Source of the DNA: Phycisphaerae bacterium
GTDB lineage: Bacteria > Planctomycetota > Phycisphaerae > UBA1845
Direction of reading: 5' to 3'
Assembly (NCBI GenBank): GCA_029260035.1
Contig: JAJDEA010000012.1
Coordinates: 1 to 32,918, forward strand
Length of the DNA: 32,918 nucleotides
Shown here: positions 8,474 through 19,287 of the stretch, one piece after another
How the letters are laid out: each line of letters begins with the position of its first letter
How positions within the stretch are numbered: the first letter of the stretch is position 1
Position numbers and translations under genes: made by a program
Notes under the pieces: model-generated
What the model was told of the DNA's origin: nothing
Databases searched by the model: none
Seen by the model: only the letters and a program-made list of their open reading frames with translations

Positions 8474-8986
8474 ATGAAGATCCAAAACCACCATGGCTCG
8501 AACAAAAACGCGATTCTCTTGCATGTCGGTCCCGCAGCGAGACATCGACGCGCTGGCACTGCGTACATCATGGTCCTCAGCATTTCGATGATCGTGATGA
8601 TGATCGGCCTGTCCGCGACTGCCCTTTCTCGCGTCAAACTTCGCACGGCTAGCGGTGAGAGCGATCTGGTGGAAGCGGCATTGCTCGCGCATTCGGCTGC
8701 GGAACGTGCGCTGCTTACGCTTAATACAAATGCCGCATGGCGAACGACTTATTTTCATGGCGTTACGGCGATGACCCTGTCGCTGGGCCGAGGCGAGATT
8801 AGTTGGCTTGCGCTCGATGAGGCTGACCTGGACCTGGCAAACAGCAATAGCGATAATGCTAAAATTATTGCGACGGGCACCGTGAACGAGGCTGTGTACA
8901 GACTTCAATTTGATGTGACGTATATCGGCACCGGAGCACCACCTACGATTGTGATCGACAGTTGGAAGCGCTACGTTGGTCCATAG
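8474..8986 (+). CDS. GspK/PilX-like minor pseudopilin
   Basis: The 170-residue product starts with a long basic segment ending in RHRRAG, then TAYIMVLSISMIVMMIGLSATALSRV, a hydrophobic helix without Glu at +5. That is the pattern of GspK and PilX N-termini, where the +5 Glu is commonly absent. The next helix, SDLVEAALLAHSAAERAL, is typical of the amphipathic part of PilX-type proteins. It is shorter than classical GspK (about 300 residues) and lacks the large inserted alpha domain, so PilX-like is an equally good label. It lies 19 bases after the previous gene and closes the pseudopilin cluster. Confidence 0.7.
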   Translation: MKIQNHHGSNKNAILLHVGPAARHRRAGTAYIMVLSISMIVMMIGLSATALSRVKLRTASGESDLVEAALLAHSAAERALLTLNTNAAWRTTYFHGVTAMTLSLGRGEISWLALDEADLDLANSNSDNAKIIATGTVNEAVYRLQFDVTYIGTGAPPTIVIDSWKRYVGP

Positions 8987-9459
8987 ATGACAGGTCGTAC
9001 CAATGAACCGACAGCACCTACCCCCGCTCTACATGCGAATCGACACATCTTAAGTTTGCCACCACCGCATTCAGCCAAGTGTTTGATAGACGAATGCCTT
9101 GATCCAACCGCTTAGAAGACGGTATCACTCGCCTGCCAAGTCGAATCGATTATACCTTTAGTTGGTATCATTCCAGCCTTGTCAGCTTCGTTCACGCGGA
9201 GCAGCGTTCGCTTCCAGGGTTATTTCGCCCGTCTACTCAGCCGAAAATTCCATACTACCGGACGTTGACTTTGCCAGCGAGGCGACAAATGCTCTCATAG
9301 TGTTTTCGCTATTTGTGTCCTTCGGTTTTGAGATGTTCTCTCGTAAGAGACTATTCCTAGACACTACCGCGAAACAGAAACTTCTCTAATGTCGGAGACG
9401 ATTGTTGGAGCTATACCGGGCAGTGTTCAGGTGTCCGTCTTTCGTTGGGGAACGAAGCG
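8987..9459. other. Intergenic stretch with one doubtful 42-codon reading frame
   Basis: Immediately after the TAG of the GspK/PilX-like gene an ATG opens in the same frame (8987) and runs 42 codons to a TAG at 9113-9115. Its product is rich in Pro, Ala and His and resembles nothing I recognise; it has no separate ribosome binding site. A 75-codon frame at 9162-9389 starts without a ribosome binding site and is also not convincing. No terminator, tRNA or repeat was found here. Confidence 0.4.
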
Positions 9460-10839
9460 ATGCGCAGCCTCCAGGAACATCAGGAAGACTTGACCGTAGG
9501 TTCTAGCACTGCGGCGCTTCAGATTTGGCCTTCTGTAGCGATAGCCGTGGGTGTTTTGGCTTCAGTACTCTACGCATCGATGATCCCTTTTGATTTTCGG
9601 ATCGGCTCACTCCATCAACTTGGCGCAATTAGCTTTTCTTCTATAGGTTGGCATCCTTCGAGTCTGGACGACGTTCTCACAAACTTCGCAGTTTATTTTT
9701 TCGTCGGCGTGGCGATCGTATTCCTGGGATGGCGTGTGCGACTGCGCATTGGCACCGTTGTTGTTTCGGCGATCGTGATAGGTGCTTTATTAAGCATCCT
9801 GGCAGAATCTGTTCAAACACAGCTTGCATCGCGAATTGCGTCATGGGTGGACGCCTTTGTGGATATTTGCGGGACGATATGCGGCGCTTTGCTCGCTGGT
9901 CTGGCTTGCTGGTTTTCCCCCTTGCTCTCGCGCGTCTGGATGCGAGCATCGGCTAAGCCGGTCCATCTTTGCGCAACCGCTTTGACCATTTCGATCTTCG
10001 CATACCACATCTTTCCGTTTGACTTTGTGCGATCCCTGGAGGAAATCGAGTCTTCCTTTCGACAGGCCAATTGGCGAATCTTTGCCCAAGCCGACAGTTG
10101 GGCTTTGTGGGGAGTTGCATCTTTAGGCTGTCTGGCTTCTGCGTCATGGTTTGGAATTCTGGCTTTCCTCAAGGCAAAACTCCACCTGGACGCAGGGAAA
10201 CCACGAGCGATAGCATGTCTTGCGGCGACGATGAATGGACTTGTCTTGAGCGTGATTATTGAGCTAATACAGCTAATGACGAAGTCGCATGTGTTTGAAT
10301 CGCTATCCATCCTCTTGAACGCTGCAGGCGGAGCGGTTGGTGCATACATCGCCGTTTCGATTGCGTATATAGGAACGGATTCAAGAGTGCCGACAAAATG
10401 GCAGGACCGCCGTATCGTTCGATTTTTGTTCTTGATTCTGATGGCACAGTTGGTTTTTATCGCGGTTCGTCCAATCAGCGCCTTGGTTGTGAATGAAGCA
10501 TCGATCGCTGCTTCGCGGAGCTATTGGTTACCGTTTCAATCGCTGTGGGAATTATCATTCAAAAACGCGATGGCCAATGTACTGACTGCGGCGGTTGTCT
10601 ATGGCAGTCTGGCGATGACGCTGCTCATGATATTGATTTGGCTTGGCGTGAGGAACCTGCAAGTCATTGCGCCTGTATGTACATTGGCTATTGTCGGCCT
10701 TCTTGAATTGACCAAAGCGTTGGCGTCACAGGGGGTTGATACGACGGAACCGTTGGTTGCTTTGGTCGTTGCCATCTGTATGGTGCGGCTTCAAGTAATC
10801 GACTTCGTCAGGCAAAACCTCAACCGGGCCTTGGCATGA
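9460..10839 (+). CDS. Large VanZ-like multi-pass membrane protein
   Basis: The product (459 residues from the ATG at 9460; a TTG at 9445 is also in frame) is almost entirely hydrophobic, with roughly a dozen predicted membrane spans. VanZ-type signatures occur more than once. The first unit has SMIPFDFRIG, later DDVLTNFAVYFFVG, then a Glu-x3-Gln pair (ESVQT) and DAFVDICGTICG. The second has IFPFDFVRSL, ELIQLM, and LLNAAGGAVGAYI. A third, weaker unit has YWLPFQSLWE, NAMANVL and LLELTKAL. VanZ relatives are linked to teicoplanin resistance and to envelope or surface polymer functions, but the biochemical role is unknown. It stands alone between the pseudopilin cluster and fur-katG. The ATG has GGGGA about nine bases upstream. 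Confidence 0.8.
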   Translation: MRSLQEHQEDLTVGSSTAALQIWPSVAIAVGVLASVLYASMIPFDFRIGSLHQLGAISFSSIGWHPSSLDDVLTNFAVYFFVGVAIVFLGWRVRLRIGTVVVSAIVIGALLSILAESVQTQLASRIASWVDAFVDICGTICGALLAGLACWFSPLLSRVWMRASAKPVHLCATALTISIFAYHIFPFDFVRSLEEIESSFRQANWRIFAQADSWALWGVASLGCLASASWFGILAFLKAKLHLDAGKPRAIACLAATMNGLVLSVIIELIQLMTKSHVFESLSILLNAAGGAVGAYIAVSIAYIGTDSRVPTKWQDRRIVRFLFLILMAQLVFIAVRPISALVVNEASIAASRSYWLPFQSLWELSFKNAMANVLTAAVVYGSLAMTLLMILIWLGVRNLQVIAPVCTLAIVGLLELTKALASQGVDTTEPLVALVVAICMVRLQVIDFVRQNLNRALA

Positions 10840-10935
10840 ACACGGTCGATGCCAACTCCAGCTACAACACCCTGACCTTCCCTTCCAGAACAGATCCGGC
10901 GCCCAGCCGCAAATAGATTGGGTTGAGGCTAATTC

Positions 10936-10964
10936 TTGACAAAGTCCAAAGTTGAACATATGAC
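10936..10964 (+). promoter_or_regulatory. Probable sigma70-type promoter of fur, giving a near-leaderless mRNA
   Basis: TTGACA at 10936-10941 is a perfect -35 box. A 17-base spacer leads to TATGAC at 10959-10964, four of six matches to the -10 consensus. The predicted start of transcription, about seven bases later, falls at or next to the ATG at 10971. There is no purine-rich ribosome binding site before that ATG, which agrees with leaderless translation. Confidence 0.6.
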
Positions 10965-10970
10965 TCACCT

Positions 10971-13848
<2,878 letters not shown>

Positions 13849-14167
13849 TCCCAAAAACTTGCGAATCCGAACGCAGCCGAGGATGTAATATTCCTTCCTA
13901 CTGGCGAGATCGTCCTGCAAGGAGACAGCGTGTTCCAGCCGACCGAGAAATGATCCTGTTTCGGCGAGAAGCGTCGATCCAAGATAGATTGCGGAGACCG
14001 ATGCACTGCGAGTTATTTGTTTTGCAGCACGTGAGTTTCCAGAGTTGGGCATCACGCGCCTGACCTGCCAGCCTGATTTCGGAACAGGTTCCGGTTTTTT
14101 CAGGTTTGAATCACGGATGGAGAGGGAGGAAACGTAGTGCGCGTCGTGGCAAGAGGCGTGAAACGAA
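13849..14167. other. Intergenic stretch after katG
   Basis: No convincing gene. A minus-strand frame (14055-13555) covers most of it but runs far into katG, so it is likely a shadow, although its first 70 codons read fairly protein-like. The only other visible element is a weak terminator-like hairpin at 14080-14100. Confidence 0.5.
14080..14100 (+). terminator. Weak candidate terminator downstream of katG
   Basis: A five-base stem (CGGAA and TTCCG, loop CAGG) is followed by G and six T. The stem is short and the site lies 230 bases after katG, so the call is tentative. Confidence 0.35.
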
Positions 14168-14239
14168 AGCGGGTGATGGGATTCGAACCCACGACATTCA
14201 CGTTGGCAACGTGACGCTCTACCACTGAGCTACACCCGC
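14168..14239 (-). tRNA. tRNA-Gly (anticodon GCC)
   Basis: Read on the minus strand, the 72-base sequence folds into a complete cloverleaf. The acceptor stem is GCGGGTG with CACCCGC, the D arm is GCTC/GAGC, the anticodon stem is TCACG/CGTGA with loop TTGCCAA (anticodon GCC), and the T arm is GTGGG/CCCAT with loop TTCGAAT. The discriminator base is T and CCA is not encoded. The gene decodes GGC and GGT. Confidence 0.97.
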
Positions 14240-14405
14240 AAATGCGGTTTTTGGCTACTCCTCGTCGATCTTATTGGTCGAACTGCACTGCAACTCGCCA
14301 AGGCGGCGGGAGCCGTTTCTGCCTAGCGGTTGCATGCTATACGAAATTGGAACGGTGAACAAGAACCGAAAGGCAGCGATCCCGACGCTACAGTGACCTT
14401 GCCTC

Positions 14406-14486
14406 CTAGACCTCGCCCATGCCGTCCACCCCAAGGGGCGAGAGAATCTCGTAGGGACCGAGCTTCGTACCGGCGGCGAGGGTCAT
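14406..14486 (-). pseudogene. Remnant of the 5' end of a second Ser/Thr kinase gene
   Basis: Two bases after the stop of the kinase gene an ATG opens a 26-codon frame reading MTLAAGTKLGPYEILSPLG and then VDGMGEV before a TAG. This is nearly identical to the first residues of the intact kinase next door (ALESGTRLGPYEILSPLGAGGMGEVY), and the DNA of the shared part is also highly similar (14410-14465 against 17084-17140). The stop falls where the kinase Tyr codon should be. Traces such as EAR after the stop also fit the family, but the rest of the kinase is gone. It looks like a decayed tandem kinase gene, with an internal deletion reaching towards tRNA-Gly. Confidence 0.8.
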
Positions 14487-14488
14487 TC

Positions 14489-17158
14489 TTAATCCTTGGA
14501 TTCGGCGTCCCAATTCAAGATCACATGACTGGGGGGTGTATCTTCCGGCACAAGTTTCAGCAAGAACCGTTTTCCGTCCGGCGCGATATCGAATCCCGAG
14601 AAGCTAGCCTTTGTGTCAAACAACAATCGTGGGTTCGGGTTGTCAAAGTCTTCCGGTGTCACCAGGTCAACAACCATGATTCCGTCCGAGCCTGCCAGTG
14701 TCGCACCGTTCTGAAAGAAAAGTGAGTTTCCATCAGGCGCCCAAACGGGATTGAAACCGCCGCGAAGGGAAACCTGTATTCTCTTGCCTGGCCCGGGGAA
14801 CGTCTCCACATAGATTTGCCACTCACCGGACGCATCACTCGTATAGGCAATCCACTTCTCATCGGGCGAGAAACGCCCGCCGCGTTTGTTTGCACGCGTT
14901 GCGACAATGGAGTACGGATCACCTTCACCATTCAACGGGACGATCCACATTTCTCTACGCGTTCCAGTACTACCCGAACCATGGATGAGCAAGAATCGAC
15001 CATCGGAGGAAACGTCACTTGGAAACCAATCACCTGACGCCTTGTAAATCTCCTTGGGGACGGATCCTCCCTGTGAGGGCAACGAGAAAATATCCGGCGG
15101 ACCCGAACGATCCCATGCGAAGTAGATCGTTGATCCATCCGGTGACCATACCCCAATACCTTCCCATCGGGCGTCGAATGTTAATCGAGTCGCAGTATCT
15201 CTATTCAACCCGTTGATCCAGATGTCCGACATGCCTGTTCGCGGATCCATCAAGCTAACGGCAACCAACGATCCACTGGGAGAAATGCGAAAATCAAATT
15301 TGCCGCTACGGTCTCCAACGCTCGACTGCATGGTTCCTTTCTCGTCGAACCACACTAATTGATCACCAACAGCCACTGGCGCAAATACGATCGAACCGTC
15401 GCGTGACACACTTAATCCGGCACTGCCGGTTGGTTTGAAATATCGCGCTCCATCCGTAACGATCGTGGACTGTCCTGTAATCTTGAGAGACTGCTGGTCG
15501 AACGGGACTGCTTTGATCGTCCCGTCATCCACATAGACGAGGTATCCTTCGTTTGTGTACCACGCTCCGGATGTCAATTCACCGACGAGAGTCCTTTCAT
15601 CGGAATCTAGCGATCCGACATACAGGCTGCGCGATCGAGCCTCCTGCGCAGGGTCGAATGTGACGGCAAGATAAAGAAAGTGATTTCCGTCGGGGAGAAA
15701 GTGTGGGTAGGCGTGGAAGACTTCAAACTGACTGGAGTCCAAACTCGTCACCGCGACAGGCGTGCCACCAGATGCCGGGATGCGGAACAGTCCTCCCTCC
15801 TCACCCATGGAAAAAAGAATAACGTCACCGTGCCAGCTCGCTCCGTGTACGACTGCCGTAGCCGCAAGGAGCTGCTTTCCGCCGCCATTTGCATCTATTG
15901 ACCACAGCTTCCCGTCTGAGTTAAAACCGATGGATTGGCTGTCGTCGGACCAACAGTAGCCGCTTGTTCCGCTCGTTCCATCAAGCGGGGTACTTTCAAA
16001 TTCGTCCAGTGGACGTATCCACAACTGCCTCACATTGTCCAGGCTGCTGGTCGCAGTGAATACGAGTTTTTTTCCATCTGGCGAAATGACAGCTCTGGAG
16101 GCCGCTTCGTATTGTGACGTCCTCGATGGGATCACTAAACTGACCGGCTTGGGCGCTGGCCCCGACATCCCACTTGTCACCATATATGTCGCAGCTGCTG
16201 TGACCAAAACGGATAGGGCGACCGCAATGGACCATCCGAACCTGCGACCGCCGTTCGCGTCTACAGCCAACTGTGCCAGCCCCAACGATGTGCTTGACGG
16301 ATCGACAATTGCGGCCTCCAACTCAACGCGTGCATCACCGATTGCTTGAAGGCGACGTTTTCGATCCTTGGTCAAGCAGCGACGAAGAAGTAGTTGGATC
16401 GTTGGCGGAGTAGAAGAGGGTAATAAAGACCACTCTGGATCTTTGTGCATGATAGCGCCCATGGAATCGTTGGCTGTTTCCCCCTGAAACAACCGATGCC
16501 CGGTCAGGCATTCAAACAACAAGATCCCGAATGACCAAATGTCCGTCCGCTTGTCGAGCGCACGACCTCGAGCTTGTTCGGGACTCATGTAGGCCGCGGT
16601 GCCAAGTACGACACCGGGGCGCGTGTAGTTGGCAGTGATCGTCGGCGAGTTCGCCGCCGCGCCACCGGATGGCTCGTCGGTCATCGCTTTCGCTAGCCCG
16701 AAGTCGAGGACTTTGACAGTGCCATCCTCTCGAAGCAATACGTTGGAAGGTTTGAGGTCTCGATGGATTACACCTTGATCGTGGGCGGCTTCAAGTGCTT
16801 CCGCAATCTGTTTGGCAATATCGAGCGTATCCTCGACAGCAACGGGAGCGTTTTTCAGATGGTCACCGAGCGTCTGACCCTCAACGTATTCCATGACAAG
16901 GAATCGAGTACCATCGGAATTGTCGAACCCGTGAATCGCGGCGATGTTGGGGTGGTTCAGGGATGCGAGAAGCTTGGCCTCCCGCTCAAAACGAGCGACC
17001 CGCTCGTTGTCTCGCATCATCGACTCTGGAAGAACCTTGATCGCGACTCTTCGATCCAGCTTGGAATCAGTGGCCAGATAGACCTCGCCCATGCCGCCCG
17101 CACCGAGGGGCGAGAGAATTTCGTAGGGACCGAGCCTTGTGCCTGATTCCAACGCCAT
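14489..17158 (-). CDS. Receptor-type Ser/Thr protein kinase with C-terminal TolB/PD40-like propeller
   Basis: The N-terminal 280 residues form a complete Hanks-type kinase: glycine loop GAGGMGEVY, catalytic Lys41 in VAIKVL, HRDLKPSN (Asp134) and DFGLAK (Asp152), followed by GTAAYMSPEQARG. One transmembrane helix lies at about residues 308-328. The C-terminal, presumably periplasmic, part of about 550 residues contains repeated Ser-Pro-Asp-Gly motifs (ISPDGKKLVF, WSPDGSTIYF, FSPDEKWIAY, WAPDGNSLFF, IAPDGKRFLL), typical of WD40-like/TolB beta-propellers. The ATG at 17158 is preferred over the GTG at 17179 because the family typically starts MALxSGTRLGPYEI. The architecture suggests sensing outside and phosphorylation inside; the substrate is not known. 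The gene is followed by the kinase remnant. Confidence 0.95.
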   Translation of the reverse strand: MALESGTRLGPYEILSPLGAGGMGEVYLATDSKLDRRVAIKVLPESMMRDNERVARFEREAKLLASLNHPNIAAIHGFDNSDGTRFLVMEYVEGQTLGDHLKNAPVAVEDTLDIAKQIAEALEAAHDQGVIHRDLKPSNVLLREDGTVKVLDFGLAKAMTDEPSGGAAANSPTITANYTRPGVVLGTAAYMSPEQARGRALDKRTDIWSFGILLFECLTGHRLFQGETANDSMGAIMHKDPEWSLLPSSTPPTIQLLLRRCLTKDRKRRLQAIGDARVELEAAIVDPSSTSLGLAQLAVDANGGRRFGWSIAVALSVLVTAAATYMVTSGMSGPAPKPVSLVIPSRTSQYEAASRAVISPDGKKLVFTATSSLDNVRQLWIRPLDEFESTPLDGTSGTSGYCWSDDSQSIGFNSDGKLWSIDANGGGKQLLAATAVVHGASWHGDVILFSMGEEGGLFRIPASGGTPVAVTSLDSSQFEVFHAYPHFLPDGNHFLYLAVTFDPAQEARSRSLYVGSLDSDERTLVGELTSGAWYTNEGYLVYVDDGTIKAVPFDQQSLKITGQSTIVTDGARYFKPTGSAGLSVSRDGSIVFAPVAVGDQLVWFDEKGTMQSSVGDRSGKFDFRISPSGSLVAVSLMDPRTGMSDIWINGLNRDTATRLTFDARWEGIGVWSPDGSTIYFAWDRSGPPDIFSLPSQGGSVPKEIYKASGDWFPSDVSSDGRFLLIHGSGSTGTRREMWIVPLNGEGDPYSIVATRANKRGGRFSPDEKWIAYTSDASGEWQIYVETFPGPGKRIQVSLRGGFNPVWAPDGNSLFFQNGATLAGSDGIMVVDLVTPEDFDNPNPRLLFDTKASFSGFDIAPDGKRFLLKLVPEDTPPSHVILNWDAESKD

Positions 17159-17561
17159 ATCCGTCTCTACTTTGACCACGCAGCCGAACGAGACCCATTA
17201 TGCGGCAAATCCTGGATGCGGCCAACTATCCGCGTCGAAACGGTTGCTGACTACGCCTAATACAAAGGACTCTTTCCGTGCAACTGTTCGAGGTCAGGGC
17301 GCAGAGTCGCCAATCAAACGCCTTTATTGTTGCTGCAAATACGAGACAGAGTGGAATCGAACATGATGCCATTGGACTATATCGGGTTGGCCCAAACGAC
17401 TGACCTTCATCCTGTATCCTGATTCACCTGTAGAGTTAGTTTGTTGGGTAAATGTTCGTATGACCTTATTGGCGGCGTCGTGAGTTCTCGTTTGGCAGAC
17501 TCCGCATACTCGATGTGATCTATAAGAAAGTCTGGATTATGCTGGCCTGACCTGTGCTCAA
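17159..17561. other. Intergenic stretch between kinase start and asparaginase-like gene end
   Basis: The region must hold the kinase promoter. On the minus strand TTGCAC is followed after 15 bases by TATTAG, a weak promoter match with a short spacer, near 17255-17285. I see no terminator hairpin for the asparaginase-like gene, no repeat and no convincing small gene. Confidence 0.4.
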
Positions 17562-18632
17562 TCAGCTTGGCCTTTCAAACAAGTAGGCGCATTTTTCGTG
17601 GCGATTTTTCCCGCCCGCGTACACGGAAAATTTGGCACCGGACCAAATCGATGCCGCCCCGAAACTCCCATCTTTGCTTACGGCGTAGAACTTTACATCG
17701 AAACGGGGGCGACCATTTTCCTTGAGAAGCCGAGTTTCCGTCGTTGTATCCACAATTCTCTTGAGTGCGTGCAGACAGGCGTCAACGGGTGACTTGCCAT
17801 GCCTCATGGCTTCCATGACCGTGTGTGCACCGCATATTTTAATCACCGCTTCACCCCGGCCCGTGCTGCCAGCTGCCCCGACCGTGTTATCGACGTAAAG
17901 GCCCGCGCCAATGATCGGCGAATCTCCTACTCGCCCGGGAATCTTGTAACTCAGGCCACTCGTTGTCGTTACTCCGCTAAGGTCTCCATTTGGGCTAAGC
18001 GCGCAGCAGTTGATCGTACCGTAGGTGAAATCCAGTGTCTCCTTATCGGCACGGGAATGGGCATTTGGCTTGGGTTTGTCGGGCGGTGCGATCCAGTCGT
18101 CGCGATTGGAGTGTGTTTCTTTCCATTTTAGCCAAACGCGGCGAGCCTTGTCCGTAAGAAGATTCACCTCTTCAAACCCATGCGCGCGAGCGAAACGGAG
18201 TGCGCCCTCTCCGACGATCATGACATGGTCAGTTCGTTGCATTACAAGCTGAGCGATACGAGATGGTGTCTTGATGTTTTGAAGGGCGGCGACGGCTCCC
18301 GCTCCACAGCTGGGTCCGTGCATCACACACGAATCGAGTTCGACAACCCCGTCCTCGTTGGGCAATCCGCCATAACCCACGGACATGTCGTTGGGGTCTT
18401 CCTCGACGATGTTAACGCCGGCGATAACGGCATCGAGCGTGTCTTTCCCTTCGAGAATCATGCTTGCAGCCTTCTCCGTCGCTGGCAGACCATTCGCGCT
18501 GGAGATGACAATCGGTCCCGAAAGATTCTCACGCCCGGCATCACTTTGCCCGTAAAGATCGGGCGCCAACGATCCGACAGCTGCTACAGTTGCCGCCGAT
18601 TGCAGAAAATCACGTCGAGATAGTTGAGTCAT
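17562..18632 (-). CDS. Tat-exported glycosylasparaginase-like Ntn-hydrolase
   Basis: The 356-residue product belongs to the glycosylasparaginase/isoaspartyl peptidase family of self-cleaving N-terminal nucleophile hydrolases. These release the side-chain amide or GlcNAc from Asn. The twin-arginine signal SRRDFLQSAATVAAVGSLA (residues 5-23) predicts folded export. The predicted nucleophile is Thr206 in TYGTINCCAL; downstream are TTTSGLSYKIPGRVGDSPIIGAGLYVDN and GAAGSTGRGEA, the substrate-binding signatures of the family. The residue before the nucleophile is Gly, whereas the best studied members have Asp there. GGAGG lies six bases before the ATG. The gene is downstream of ogt by 106 bases and may share its transcript. 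The substrate (glyco-asparagine, isoaspartyl peptide or free Asn) cannot be told from the sequence. Confidence 0.9.
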   Translation of the reverse strand: MTQLSRRDFLQSAATVAAVGSLAPDLYGQSDAGRENLSGPIVISSANGLPATEKAASMILEGKDTLDAVIAGVNIVEEDPNDMSVGYGGLPNEDGVVELDSCVMHGPSCGAGAVAALQNIKTPSRIAQLVMQRTDHVMIVGEGALRFARAHGFEEVNLLTDKARRVWLKWKETHSNRDDWIAPPDKPKPNAHSRADKETLDFTYGTINCCALSPNGDLSGVTTTSGLSYKIPGRVGDSPIIGAGLYVDNTVGAAGSTGRGEAVIKICGAHTVMEAMRHGKSPVDACLHALKRIVDTTTETRLLKENGRPRFDVKFYAVSKDGSFGAASIWSGAKFSVYAGGKNRHEKCAYLFERPS

Positions 18633-18704
18633 ATTGGCCTCCGAAGAGCAAACAGGAACTTGAGGTTGATTCCATCAATAGCGATTTCTTTGATGTTGCG
18701 TGCC

Positions 18705-18721
18705 TTGCAATTAATTTGCAA
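18705..18721. repeat. TTGCAA pair upstream of the asparaginase-like gene
   Basis: Two copies of the self-complementary hexamer TTGCAA lie 11 bases apart (18705-18710 and 18716-18721), one helical turn, about 75-90 bases before the ATG of the minus-strand gene. This spacing suits an operator, but no regulator is implicated. Confidence 0.35.
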
Positions 18722-18738
18722 TTTTTCGATGCGTAACT

Positions 18739-19287
18739 CTAGCCAACGAGGCGTCGTGGTTGACTGCGCGACGGCGAATCTTCTTTCACGTCGAATAACG
18801 CGTTTTCCAGGAGTAGCATCTGCTGTTTTTGTTTGATACCTTCCGGAGAGGAGAACCCACCGATTGAGCCGTCGGAGCGCACGATCCGGTGGCATGGAAT
18901 CACCAGTGGGATTGGATTATGTGCCATCGCTCCGCCGACTGCCCGAGCGGCGCCCGGTTTACCCATTGCACGTCCCAAATCCGCATACGAAGCTTTCTTC
19001 CCAAACGGAACTCTTCGACACGCTTCGAGTACGCCTCGTCGAAAAGCGGGCAAGCCTGCGAGATCAATAGCAACGCCAAAGTCCGTTGGCTTTCCCCGAT
19101 AGTACGCTTGCACCTCTCGGCGAAAATCTGGCAGAAGACCAGCCCGCTCGACCGCATCGGGATAATCATGCGCGATTGCTATTCGGATCGCCTTTCTTGA
19201 TGCTGGCAAGTAGGTTGAGACGAGTTTCTGCGCGCAAGCCACATAGCCAAACGTCCCCCAAGCCGTTTCAATTGTCGAGAATTGCAT
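18739..19287 (-). CDS. ogt: Methylated-DNA-protein-cysteine methyltransferase (O6-alkylguanine repair)
   Basis: The 182-residue product is a full-length AGT/Ogt protein that transfers alkyl groups from O6-alkylguanine in DNA to its own cysteine. The active-site motif PCHR is at residues 131-134 (Cys132) within IPLVIPCHRIV. The arginine-finger helix reads AARAVGGAMAHNP (Arg115), the DNA-binding turn reads VPFGKKASYADLGRAMG, and the substrate loop reads DGSIGGFSSPEGIKQKQQMLL. No AraC-type Ada domain is fused. GGAGG lies about eight bases before the ATG. The gene is codirectional with the asparaginase-like gene. Confidence 0.95.
   Translation of the reverse strand: MQFSTIETAWGTFGYVACAQKLVSTYLPASRKAIRIAIAHDYPDAVERAGLLPDFRREVQAYYRGKPTDFGVAIDLAGLPAFRRGVLEACRRVPFGKKASYADLGRAMGKPGAARAVGGAMAHNPIPLVIPCHRIVRSDGSIGGFSSPEGIKQKQQMLLLENALFDVKEDSPSRSQPRRLVG

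Noticed and set aside
9162..9389. 75-codon frame in the gap before the VanZ-like gene
   Set aside because: The start lacks a ribosome binding site and the product has no recognisable motif.
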